NCBI GenBank assembly: GCA_003640385.1
Contig: RCAB01000418.1
Span: 1 to 56,013 of the forward strand
Direction of reading: 5' to 3'
Source: Setaria digitata
Lineage: Eukaryota > Nematoda > Chromadorea > Rhabditida > Setariidae
DNA: 56,013 nucleotides
Both the position numbers and the translations under genes were made by a program. Each line of letters opens with the position of its first letter. Within the stretch, counting starts at the first letter, position 1. Of this stretch, positions 1-10,497 are shown one piece after another. Under the pieces are notes generated by a model that did no database searches, had not been told where the DNA came from, and was given only the letters and a program-made list of their open reading frames with translations.

Positions 1-499
1 TTTTCTGTTATGATTTGTCGTTGTTCCTGCAAAGAATTAATAGTAATTAAAGATTGCTATGAATACTAACTAGGACTGGGTTACTCTGAGACGCCATTTC
101 AAAGGTGAGAAATCTATGGGAAAGTTTTCTCCTCTTCCCGTCCTATCAGCCTTTTTGCCTTTTTGCACTGTTTTTCGGAAGCTTCTTAATTATTCTAATT
201 GGTCGATCATTTCGAACGGTTTTTTTTTCGGTCGATTATAGTTAGGTTAGAATTATTTTTGTTCCGATTTCGATTAAATAATCTTTTGTTGGTTTTGTGG
301 TGTGGTGAGTGTGCTTCATTTCATATACAGAAGGTTGCAGGCTTGGTCCATACTGAGTTGCTGCCGTTTTCTTCTTTGATTGTTGCAAGATTTCAATGTG
401 GAAAAGTTAACTGTTGAAATTTTGTGTTCAATTTCCGATGTTTTTAGCATTTCCAAAGTTGTTTCATTAGTTGGCAATTTTCTGAAATATTTTTTGAAT

Positions 500-640
500 C
501 AAGAGGATATTCATTCCCATTATGTTGGATCGGGATGATGCATGATGCAGAAGATATTCCCATTATTTTGGATGCGGGAGAATATCCTCGTTATTTTAAT
601 CTCGAAGATATTCTCATTATGTTGGATCCGGAAAATACTT
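500..640. repeat. Decayed tandem repeat, about 4 units of roughly 25-50 bp
   Basis: Four related blocks begin near 502, 550, 577 and 604. Each carries a variant of GAAGATATTC followed by CATTATGTTGGAT and then CGGGA or CCGGA. Spacing is irregular and the third unit is the most diverged, so this looks like an old minisatellite. One frame stays open from about 550 to 678, but it has no clean start and the first unit is out of frame, so I do not call it coding. Confidence 0.55.
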
Positions 641-3600
641 CGTTCTGGATGCTGCTGACCATGCAGTGGAAAAGTTAAAAGAGAAAAATCATTGAGTCGT
701 GCAGAGTAAAAAAAAAAAAAGGAATTTAACAGGCATGCGTTGTCATCTACTCCGTAAATGTGGTTTGTAAGTTATGTACATTGAAGCATGTAACAAACCC
801 CACGCTTAAATGAATAGCTGTACACTACTCACTCAAAATAACACTAATCTTTAATGTTGTATTCTACCGAGATATTGTGAAATTTAGCAAACCATACCTT
901 GGCCTCATTTTAGTTGATAATTTGATATTTTCATTACTGTATCGCTGAATGACGATGTACACATCGTTCTGTGAAAAATTTCGTACTAGGCAGCATTTTT
1001 AAAGCTGTTTGCTTCGTAAAGGTTTTTTTTTTTTTTTTTAGGGGGGAATAAGTTATTTCTATAGTTTAAATCATTCTAAGTTTTGGTACCAGTTGGGGTT
1101 TATACTGCATAATTGGAAGATAGCGTCATGCTATTATCAAAAAGTTTTTTGAAAAAATTCTTGACATATCTGAGTGATTCTTTCGATTACGTTGGAATTT
1201 TAAAATGGCAATCAATGCTTCAGGATATTTTACGTTCAGTTTTACTTTGCATCAGTAGTCGAAATAAAACGTCACTGATTTTCTATCATATTTCCTTGTT
1301 CTAGATCATCATACTCTGTAATAGTTTAGATGGAATGGAATCTTACTATATCTTTTTTTGACCATACTATTCCTAATCATTATTCCCCAGTGACTGAAAA
1401 GTGTTGATATTATGATGAGTTGACACGGGTAAGTCATACTATTCTTTCTCCGAAAATCACACTATTTCAATTAATTTCCTCTGATTTGTGTTTTGATTGA
1501 TTTGTCTCAGTAGTTGAAAACAGTCCCTAAGGGTACTATTAAGGCAAATTAACCAGAAACAAATGAACGAATTCTGTTCATTTGTTTGAATGAACAATAT
1601 GAATATAGTAAAATTGTGATAATGTTGATTGAAAAGAAATTGAAAAACTGGCAAACAGAATTATTTGAAATGTGAAATGATAGTTCTCTCCATCCATTCT
1701 ATTATTGCCCATTAAAAAAAGGCTTCAAGCAGCTTCGTAGTTTACGGAGAAACATCATTGATTAGGCAATTTTAATTGGAAGTAGTGAAATCAGGAAAGG
1801 AAAGTGTTTTTTCCTTCTTGATTTGGTAAGATGAAAAAAGTATTTTTGTCTCTCTAAATATGACTATTTTTTATAAATTATTCTACAGTAGACATTCTCT
1901 GATTATTTTAACAAAAGTGTTGTTGTTCAATCAGACCATCTGTTTGGCAATAAGAAATTGAAAAATTGCAAAGCATTCATGTCTGCAATTTGAAATTTAG
2001 CTTAAAATGAATTAATAAATCTTTACATTATTTTTGATGGCTAAATTAATGGAATTTCCCTGAAATTAATAAAAATATTACGTCGAATAAATAGCATCAA
2101 GATATTCGCTTCCGCTTATGTTCATTTATTTTCATTCTTAATTCTTTTTTCAATCTCTTAATTTTTTTCGTTTAACGTTTTTCTGCGCTTTTAGGCTGTA
2201 TGATTTTCATTGTTCTTTTTTGCTATCTTATCTACTGCATACTTTTTTTAATAGTAGTCATTTTCTTTTTACTTATTCATTTTCTGTCATCACTCTATTT
2301 TATTCTCTTTTTGTTTAACTTATTTTCTTTTTTATTCGTAAATAATTTTCTCCTTTTTATGCCTTCAACAACAAATTTTCCACTGCATAATTTTCTTAAT
2401 CGTAATATCTTCTCTGATTTTTTCTTTTTTTTTTTTTTTAAAGCATGGTATCTGGATGACTTTTTTTCTGAACTTGATTATCGCATGTTTGTTTTTGAAC
2501 ATCTTCCGCATTTTTACCTTCAATTTTACTTTCGTCGTATTTATTCTCTTTAATTTTTATTTTCTCATTTTATTACTCTTTGTTATATAATTTTCTCCGT
2601 TGCATGCTCCTTAACAACAAATTTTCCATTTGCATGATTTTCTTTCGTCAGAATTTATAGTGAAATTTTGCTTTTAAGGTTTTGCTCCCACTGTCCGGTA
2701 ATTTATTTCTGCTTGAGGAAAGGAATGTTTATTCGTGAGTTTCAGATTATTTCTGCAAGTTTTTTACTAGGTAAGTTTATCACTTCTTTTTCCTTGTAAT
2801 TAATTACATTATACTGATAATTATGCATGAATGGCACAGTTTTTGTTTATCGTACTACTCATCGAAGTTACTTTTCGAGTTACTTGAGATAAGATCTTTT
2901 CTGTCGTCAAAATTCCACGTGTGGAACCAGCTAATTTCTGTCCCAAAAATTATGTTCTGTGTACTTAATTTTTTCTCGCACTAGACAGAAGTTGCGTATT
3001 TTAAAATTTTTATTTCCTCTTTTAGCTACTTTTATTTTTAACTTTTTTACAGACAGTCCTTATTGTACTTTAGAAATGATTAAGTCTAAAAATTTTCAGA
3101 TGCATTAGATATTTCTGCATTTTCTGATATATTTCTAGTTAGCATTATTTTATCATGGCTTGGATCACTCAATTTTCTTGCAAGGCTGATAATCAAGCGT
3201 GAAAGATTTTTCTATTTAATGTTTTGTAGTGACAGGTTCTAATCATAATTTAGTTCGTCAGGAGGTATCGTTTTTTTAATTCATTCAATATTTTTTCACT
3301 AGAATTTAAATAAGCAATAGAAGATATTATCAAGTAGCATTTTCAAACTGTGTTTTCAGTTGTAGGGACTTTTTCGGTTGCTTGAATGATTTTTTTCTTG
3401 CAATTTTTTCAGTTTGGTTTGTAAATCATCGCTTTAACTTTTAGATCAATGTCGGATTTGAGTTTTTCTTTTTTATTATTTGCTGCTTAAGTTTAGTGAG
3501 TGGAAAATTCATTTTTTGCAAAGTAATCATACCTAACATACGTATTTGCATGTATGTAATTGCCCCTTTTTTTTTTTTTTTGAAGATGCATTTTTTTTAA

Positions 3601-5751
3601 ACATCTCTTTAGTCTGCATTAATTGATTGAGCAAAAAAATCATTAATTTTTTTTATTCGTGACAAGGCTATAAGTCAGCCAAGTTACAAAGATTAAAAAA
3701 AATTTTTAGAAGTTGTTTTCTGAATATTTTGATTGAAATGCGTATTTTTCTAATGCTGATATGGTTGTTTTGGTGAAAAATCAGTCGTTTCATTCTGACG
3801 TTGCCTACTTATCGTTATGCAATCGTAAAAATGTCGGTCTTTTTTTTGAAGCACTGAAATTATTTCTCTTCATATACCACAGATTTGACAACACACAATA
3901 ATATTAATTTAAAAAAAAAAAAATGATCTTTAAACCTAGCGTTTGCATAATTTATAGATATTTGTAGCAATAATATTTGTCCAATTCAAACTGCACAATG
4001 ATGGTATTGAGAGACGTTGTTGTTTACGTATTTTTATACCATTAAAATTGTTGAAAAAAAAAAATCAGAAAAATTAAGCATTATGGTTTAACCAAAAGAA
4101 CCAAAAAAAAAAATGAAAAAAGTCTAAGAATTAGGGTGTGAACGACGAAGATAGTAACTCAGGGATATAAATTTCTCCGTGCAGTGATAATATGACCAGT
4201 GTCACAGCAGTACCCGGCATCATTCGCTCATAGCCTCATGGCATTCAGATTGTTGAGCATTCACATCTGGCATTCAACAGTTGCTGAAGAAGAGAATGAT
4301 GCTTTCTTTTTGGTTTTTTTGGGTTTAGTTTCAGCTGCTAAATTTGCTTGACTGTGAAATTTTATTTTAATTATTATGCCGCTGATCAAACAGTATTCAT
4401 ATCCAAAGCAGTTGAATAAATAGATACGACTGATATTATCTCTGTGTTGTTTAATTTAAAGTATCAGAACCATGGATTGCGAGGTGTTTGATGAATGAAT
4501 GACATTAGCGTGACTGTTATATCATGATTGAAAACTGTAAAAGCCTCAGTGCATGCTTATTTTTTTTAATTTCAGTTCAATTATTGTTTAAGCTAGTTTG
4601 AAATAACGAAATGGTTAAATTTATTTGTTGCGCATTACACGATTATTATATTATTATTGACAAAAATTAGGTTAATTTTGTTAATGATTCAAATGATATA
4701 TAAATAACATTCACCTACCTTACTGTTTCATTAAGTCTCCCGAAAAGTTTTGGTATTGATGTAATTAAAAATCGAAAAAGTTTAATTGATTTTACAATTT
4801 GCAATGTGAAAGTGCTCGCAAATTCATTTCTATCATTTGAAAGGAAAAGTGGAATGAATCAGTTCAATATGAATAAAAAAGACAACATCACAACATGTAA
4901 TGAGATCTCATTAACGGTGCTGAGCTTATGAAATTAAGTGTTTTTATTCTTCCCTTAGCGATGATGTAATCAAAGGCAAGGAGATTTGAAAAAATAAAAC
5001 TTGACGTACTATGTAGGAAAAAAAAAAGAAGTTGTGAATATGATAGGGAGATACTACTGGTTGATAATCATTCACTTATACCTTTTAAAGTCGAAATTTT
5101 TAAAATTATTCCTTAACTATCCGGACAATTAAGGATTTCATAACAGTACCTCATTCTCTTATTGTTCACTTCCAATTTTGCACAATTTTTAAATATGCTA
5201 AAGTAAGAAGATATAGCAGCATAACTATGTAGTTTATGCAATTAAGTATTCTGCATACACTATCACGTCCCCGGAAATTGTTCTTTAATTTGACGACTGC
5301 AATATTTGCAAAGCAAACTCGAGAAACTTTAGCAAAATGATAAAAAAAAATAGAATCCGCCTCGATTATCGGTAGTTTACGGTATGACGCTCAAAAACCA
5401 TTTTAACATAAGTAAAATCGGTAAAAGTGTTTTCGAGTTTAACGGCGGAGTGATCTAACTATGTTATAGTTAGAAAATAAATAATTTAGCAGCTATTTAC
5501 ACATTTGGCCACAGCTGAAAAACAAATTTTGATGATATGCTTTACAAATGATTCACATTTCATTAACAACAACAACTAAGTCTAACTAAATAAATACTTG
5601 ACTCCTGCATAGTTGAAGACGAAGAAACTTGTTGCAAATTCAAAATCTTAAATTTTTCCAAGTATTAATTTACTATTTAATCAAAGCCTTCTATTTGTTC
5701 CAAAATAATATCCTTTTGCATAGAGGTAATATTTTGAATATTTTTATCAAA

Positions 5752-5759
5752 ATTTCAGA
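5752..5759 (+). promoter_or_regulatory. Probable spliced-leader trans-splice acceptor of the serpin
   Basis: The sequence AATTTCAG ends at 5758, one base before the serpin start codon at 5760. This is the usual nematode acceptor form. Nothing upstream looks like a cis-spliced leader exon, so spliced-leader addition at this AG is the simplest explanation. That is an inference; the leader itself is added in trans and cannot be seen here. Confidence 0.55.
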
Positions 5760-7803
5760 ATGACCAATCGACTATTCATCGCCGTGCTGCTTTTAGCTGC
5801 AAGCATTCAATTCTTTCTAGCATTTGCGGAAAACCTGTAAGACATTGCAAATTTTCTGAATAATTTTTCAATTTAATGAAATTTTCTTATCAATTTTCAG
5901 ATTTTTAAAATTTCATAAATTTTTAGCTCTCCAGTCGAGCGCTCTCAGCTTGTGTTTGCCACTAAATTGCTGCAAAAAACAGCAAAAAATAAATCGATCA
6001 TTCTGTCACCTCTTTCGGTATCAACCGCACTTTTTATGATTTATCTTGCGACGGATGGCAAAACGAAGAATGAATTGCAGAAATTTCTTGGAGGAAGTAA
6101 GGAAGTAATCGCAGATTGAAAATTTTTCAATCATAAGAATTCGTTGTTCGATTTTAAAATTGATTTAAGCACAGCTAGTCAACTTCGGAGCCATATTTTG
6201 TTGAGACTAATGAGGAGAACTTCTCTTATGCAATTGTCATATCAAGGGATTTTATACGTGCCATAAAATGAGCTATTTGAATTAAAATAAATTCAATCTT
6301 TTAGATACGAAAAGATCGGATCTACGATTACACTTCTTGAAGTTATTGGGTAACAGTAATAAAAAGGACAATTATACGTTAAATATTGCAAATCGTTTTT
6401 ATGTGGAAGAGAAATTTTCTCCAAAGCAAAGCTTTGCCAGAACGCTTCAACGTTATTACGATGAAACATTGCATAGCTTCACTTCTGCGAAAAGCGATAA
6501 AATTGTCGAAGTAATATTAATTACAGAAAGTATTAATGATGAAAATAAAGAGAAGAGTGTGACAAGATAGGCTTTGCTTTGCTCTTCAGAATTTTTTGCA
6601 ATTTGATGATAGTTGAATTTGATAATCACAAATATGCTTCTTTTGCAGGAAATTAACGGTTGGATTTCAAACAAAACTAACAATAGAATTCAGCATCTAT
6701 TGACGTCAGACAGTATTGATGACAGCACTGCAATATTGTTGTTGAATGCACTTTATTTTAGCGGAACATGGGAATTTCAGTTCGATCCGAATGATACCGA
6801 AGAAGGAGTATTCCATAGTTCGGAAGCGGAGAGGAAAGATGTGAATATTTCTCTAATTCTACAATTATTGTAAAGGAAACAAATTACAAATTTCTGTCAT
6901 TCATTATGTCGCAGTTTGTATGAACGTCGTGCTCTCTGCTACTTTAATTTCTGTTCATTTAGGTATCCATGATGACTATCACGGATGAATTCCCTTATTT
7001 CGAAGATGATCTTGTGCAAGTTGTGAAATTACCCTATCTTAAATCTGAAACACAAATGACTTTAGAAACGGTTATAATATTACCTAAAAAGCGATTTGAC
7101 TTATCGAATGTCGCGAAGAATCTATCAGCTGACAAACTAAATAGATACTTTCATGAACCAAAACTGGAAAGCGTAAAAGTAAGTCACATTTGTTGTAAGC
7201 TACTTTTTTTTCTTTTAAAATATCTTTGTTGCTGAAGATGACAGAATTCACCATAATGACGATTCTAACAATACATTCATGTTGCTTACTATTTATTATA
7301 TTTAGTGTGGTAATGATTTGTTAGTCATTCCTTACAAATTAATACAAACAGTTTTTATGTTATCAATTTCAGATACTTTGCATAAATTTCAGATAAAATT
7401 ACCGAAATTCCGCATAGAGGAAAGAATAAATTTAAAGGAAGCTCTTCGACAAATTGGTATCAGAAGTATTTTCAGCACCAAGGCTAATTTCAAAGAACTT
7501 ACAGACAAACCAATTTCTGTCAGCGATGTTCTGCAAGCAGGTTACATTGAGGTTTGCATCGGCTTTCATTTAACTAGAAATTCCAACTTGAAACTACTAA
7601 AGATATTTAAAAATACTACCGCCATTAATGGTTTCTAATTCCAGGTGAATGAGAAAGGAACTGAATCAGCAGCTGCTACTTTAATCGAAATGGTCTATCT
7701 CATGAGTGCAGAGCCTAAATCATTCACTGCTGATCATCCATTCCTTTTTGCAATTGTCCAGAACCTAAAAAATGTCCTATTTTTAGGACAGTTTGTCAAA
7801 TGA
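5760..7803 (+). CDS. Secreted serpin (serine protease inhibitor family), 7 exons, 392 aa
   Basis: Exons: 5760-5836, 5927-6096, 6305-6510, 6649-6840, 6963-7178, 7393-7551, 7645-7803; phases join without a stop. Residues 1-22 form a signal peptide (MTNRLF start, then a Val/Leu/Ala core), so the protein should enter the secretory route. Serpin landmarks in order: SIILSPLSVSTALFMIYLAT near residue 50, LLNALYFSGTWEFQF near 180, and EKGTESAAAT at 343-352, the hinge that inserts into the central sheet in inhibitory serpins. FTADHPFLFAI at 367-377 is the C-terminal signature. Counting from Glu343 as P17 puts the scissile bond near Leu359-Met360, which would favour chymotrypsin- or elastase-like targets; this is inferred. 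Length is normal for a serpin. Exon 2 has two possible acceptors (5900, 5926); only 5926 keeps the frame. Filarial worms secrete serpins, but the target of this one cannot be read from sequence. Confidence 0.93.
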
Positions 7804-10160
7804 GCTGCTGTGGTAATTGGTAAATGTCAGTTTAGACTAGCACTTACTTTAAAAATTAGAAAAATTTCAACTTACACTAAAATCCAAATGGTTTGTATAC
7901 ACATATGCGTGCCTTTCTCAACAACCATTCCATCATACTGTCTCATTCAGAGAAAATTTTTTAATAAGTACGATACTGAACAATCACAAATTTCATTAAA
8001 AGATTAATAGATAAATTCCACATTTTATTGAGACTATTCTAATCATTATCATTGCTCTGTATGAAAGTTTTTTGAGTAACATTGACATATATGTTATCAT
8101 GCAATGATAAAAATTGTAGCACCTTCAAAATTTCTATTTGAAGATGCTACAATTCTTATCAGAACTTGATCATTACAGCATCAGTGATAAAGTTCTGATA
8201 AGAAACAGACCAACTTAGCTATTAGTCACTGAAAAAAAAAAAAAAAAAGAAAGAAAGCTAAGAGTGTTTCTTATAAATTAATGAATTGATAAAGAAATTG
8301 CCGGCTGTTCATTTTCTAAATTCTCACAATAACCAATTTCATCGTGTACTAACTACCATTCTAATTACTGCATCACCACTTAAATAATAACAAAAGCAGC
8401 TGATTATATAGCTAAGTTCCATATTTAACTAATTCAATTGAAACTATTTGAAACTATTGCAATCATTATCATTTCTATACTATGCCTACTTTATAAAAAT
8501 TTTCTATTAAATAGGAAGCTTCATTGATATGTTTTAATCGTATTACGTGAAGAGGCGAGAGCATTCTACTGTGGTGGAAATTGAGCAAATTTTTCAGGTC
8601 TAATTAATTCTCGGAAATAAAAAGAGCGGAAAAAGTCATGAGATGATGATTATGTGTTCTCAGACAAATAGATCTTGATAATTTTTCTGATTTTGAATTT
8701 TATTTTTCTATTTCAATATCTCACATTTGTCAATGACAAAGTCTTATTTGGGAGGAGATTACAATTTGGCTTCCGAATGCAATTAGCAGTGATACCACGC
8801 CTGTTAGGGGAACAGTTAACATGACTCGCAAAATTGGAATATTTACATTGAATTAAATTCCCTTCGAAAGTACTTGGAAAAGGAAATTTGATAAGCAAAC
8901 TACTAAACGAAGAATATTTTCGCATTTTAAAGAGAAAATGGAAAAAAAGGTAGTTTTCCCTTTTAATTATGATAACAAATATTTATTCATTTTCAAATCC
9001 GTTCTTTGCGGATTAGGCAAATTTGTTCTTTCCTCTTCTCATAATTCAATTGCTTGTCATTTAAATATCGATGATAAGTACAATCGACAAATTTGGAGAA
9101 TTACGTAAAAAAAGGTGTTTGCGATGGTTACCAATTATCTTTCACTAGCGATGAAATCAAAATGATTCTTATGCTACCACAGAATACTTTGAACTTATTA
9201 GTTGTGCTAAGAAAAAAAAATCAAAGGATAAAGGAGAAACGTAAATACGTCAGGAAGTGCCATGCAAAGTGAAGTAGAAGTAAAGAGTAAAATTTCAATT
9301 GTGAATAAAAGTAGCGCTCATTAAAATTGCTTAAGTGATGAATAGACTACACCTTGCCGAGTTCATAAAAAAAAAAAAAACGATGAAAACTCAGAAAGCA
9401 TTTGGTAGCACTTTCTCCACTTCAAAAACAATAGAACTGAATATGATGAAATACCATTGTTTCCGTCTCAGAAAAATTCTCACTGCATTTCCTTGGTTCA
9501 AATAATTTGTACTCAATACCAATGTTGAGCTATTGATTTATCAACCGCATCATATAACGAATTAGAATTGAACAGAATCATGTTGTTCATTGCTTTGTGA
9601 ATTGATACTTCATTTTAATTCAATAGAATTTGAAGACAGACACTCATTTTAGTGAAGCAAACCGTCCGAAGAACTTGTGAAAAACCTTACGTGAACACCG
9701 TTCACTTTCTTTCTAGACTTTGAATTTGCTAGCTTTTAGGAATAAAACACACTTCGAGTTTGCCATTTGCGCTTCAATGATGATATGGACTTAGTACATT
9801 TTTGGTTCAAGAAAGGAGCACTAGCAGAGAAACAGGTCTGTCTCATCACACATTGCTCACAAATGAAGAGTGAGAATTTCTTCATTAATTAACGAGTATT
9901 ACAGTTATAAAATAAGCTATAGTTCCAACAGCAAAGGTAAGATATTGCTTTAAGCATAACAGTTTAAGAATTGGAAGAATGAACAGAGAGTTGATTGAAG
10001 GTTAAGTATAATTTAAAAGGTTAACTTAAAATCTATTAGAAAGCTAATTTAAAATCTATTAATTCGAGAAAAATACAAATCCAGATAACACTACTCTGAG
10101 CTAATATTAACGAATATTTCTCTTCTGTGCAGTAGCGAAATTGCATATAAACGCGTTATA
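7804..10160. other. Intergenic DNA downstream of the serpin
   Basis: No supported gene. ATTAAA at 7995-8000, about 190 bases after the serpin stop, is a possible polyadenylation signal. A double hairpin at 8112-8204 is listed separately. A minus-strand open frame at 8713-8925 has ordinary composition but no recognisable motif and no good splice sites, so it is left uncalled. Poly-A runs occur at 8231-8248 and 9367-9380. Confidence 0.6.
8112..8204. repeat. Two adjoining hairpins
   Basis: Hairpin 1: arms 8112-8129 and 8137-8154 pair over 18 bp with a single C/A position (G-T tolerant on one strand) and a 7-base loop. Hairpin 2: arms 8153-8167 and 8190-8204 are perfectly complementary over 15 bp, and the pairing extends another 4 bp inside (8169-8172 with 8185-8188) after one mismatch. 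The two share the bases at 8153-8154. This could be a small foldback transposon remnant, a structured RNA or a transcription-related structure. No open reading frame covers it. Confidence 0.7.
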
Positions 10161-10292
10161 TTTAACGCCAATTGCTTGCTCTCAATAAGCCATCTTGCTC
10201 GATCTGTCAAGCTAAACAAAATTGGGCCTGGTTAGTACTTGAATCAAGGATGGCCTGAGAACCACATCTCACATTTTAGGCACTTTTTTTTT
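10161..10292 (+). pseudogene. 5S rRNA-like sequence, diverged, with T-run terminator
   Basis: From GCCATC at 10189 onward the sequence follows nematode 5S rRNA nearly base for base: GATCTGTCAAGCTAAACAA (usual form GATCTGGCAAGTTAAGCAA), then GGTTAGTACTTGAATC and GGCCTGAGAA. These blocks span the internal promoter elements (box A, intermediate element, box C) used by RNA polymerase III. The 3' end reads TTTTAGGCAC and runs straight into nine T residues (10284-10292), the normal Pol III stop. The 5' third (about 10161-10188) is much poorer, and I cannot pair it well with the 3' end to form helix I. I therefore call it a 5S pseudogene or diverged variant rather than a functional rRNA gene. An SL RNA-like unit follows 40 bases later on the same strand. 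Confidence 0.8.
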
Positions 10293-10323
10293 CCACTTTC
10301 ACAGCATCGAATGAAGTACTATT

Positions 10324-10425
10324 GGTGTAACTACCCAAACTAGAGGTGACTGAATGTTTCAGTCCAGAAATTTGGCCCATGTGACTTGAGGATAAATTGC
10401 GGAACACTTTGTGTCAAACAGGATG
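10324..10425 (+). pseudogene. Spliced-leader (SL) RNA-like gene, diverged
   Basis: Positions 10324-10345 form a 22-base block starting GGTGTAACTACCCAA and ending TAGAG, followed at once by GT. The common nematode SL1 exon is also 22 bases, followed by GT, and starts GGTTTAATTACCCAA; 17 of 22 bases agree. Downstream order also matches SL RNA: a stem ACTGA/TCAGT (349-353 with 359-363 of the 10 kb block), then CCAGAAATTTGG (10364-10375), which corresponds to the SL1 RNA loop CCAAAGAAATTTGG. Next comes an Sm-like site AATTGCGG at 10395-10402 and a short 3' stem ACAC-TTT-GTGT (10404-10414). The Sm site lacks the usual U run, so the copy is probably inactive. Its place just after a 5S-like sequence fits the known 5S-SL gene clusters of nematodes. 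Confidence 0.75.
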
Positions 10426-10497
10426 GCATAAACTTTTTGTCACTTGAGGATAAATTGTGGAACACTTTGTGTCAAACAGAATAGCATAAACTTTTTG
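10382..10497 (+). repeat. 58-bp tandem duplication of the SL RNA 3' module
   Basis: Two copies lie end to end at about 10382-10439 and 10440-10497 with a 58-base period. Each contains ACTTGAGGATAAATTG, the Sm-like site (AATTGCGG in copy 1, AATTGTGG in copy 2), the ACAC/GTGT stem and CATAAACTTTTTG. They differ at only a few bases, so the duplication is younger than the divergence of the whole unit from a normal SL RNA gene. Copy 2 has no 22-base leader of its own. Confidence 0.85.

Larger units (their letters stand above)
1..5759. other. Gene-poor AT-rich flank upstream of the serpin
   Basis: I see no supported gene here. Open frames such as 199-417, 1113-1304 and 2200-2553 are T-rich and read as Phe/Leu/Ser-heavy peptides without any recognisable motif, so I treat them as chance. 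The stretch carries many A or T runs (for example 710-720, 1022-1039, 3568-3581, 3910-3923) and one decayed tandem repeat at about 500-640 that is listed separately. No tRNA, rRNA or terminal inverted repeats were seen. Confidence 0.7.

Noticed and set aside
2200..2553. 117-codon hydrophobic open frame
   Set aside because: Phe/Leu-rich product of T-rich DNA, including a poly-T tract read as a run of Phe; no motif or splice sites.
5901..5926. Alternative acceptor TTTTCAG at 5900 for serpin exon 2
   Set aside because: Using it shifts the frame by 26 bases and breaks the conserved serpin start; the acceptor at 5926 keeps it.
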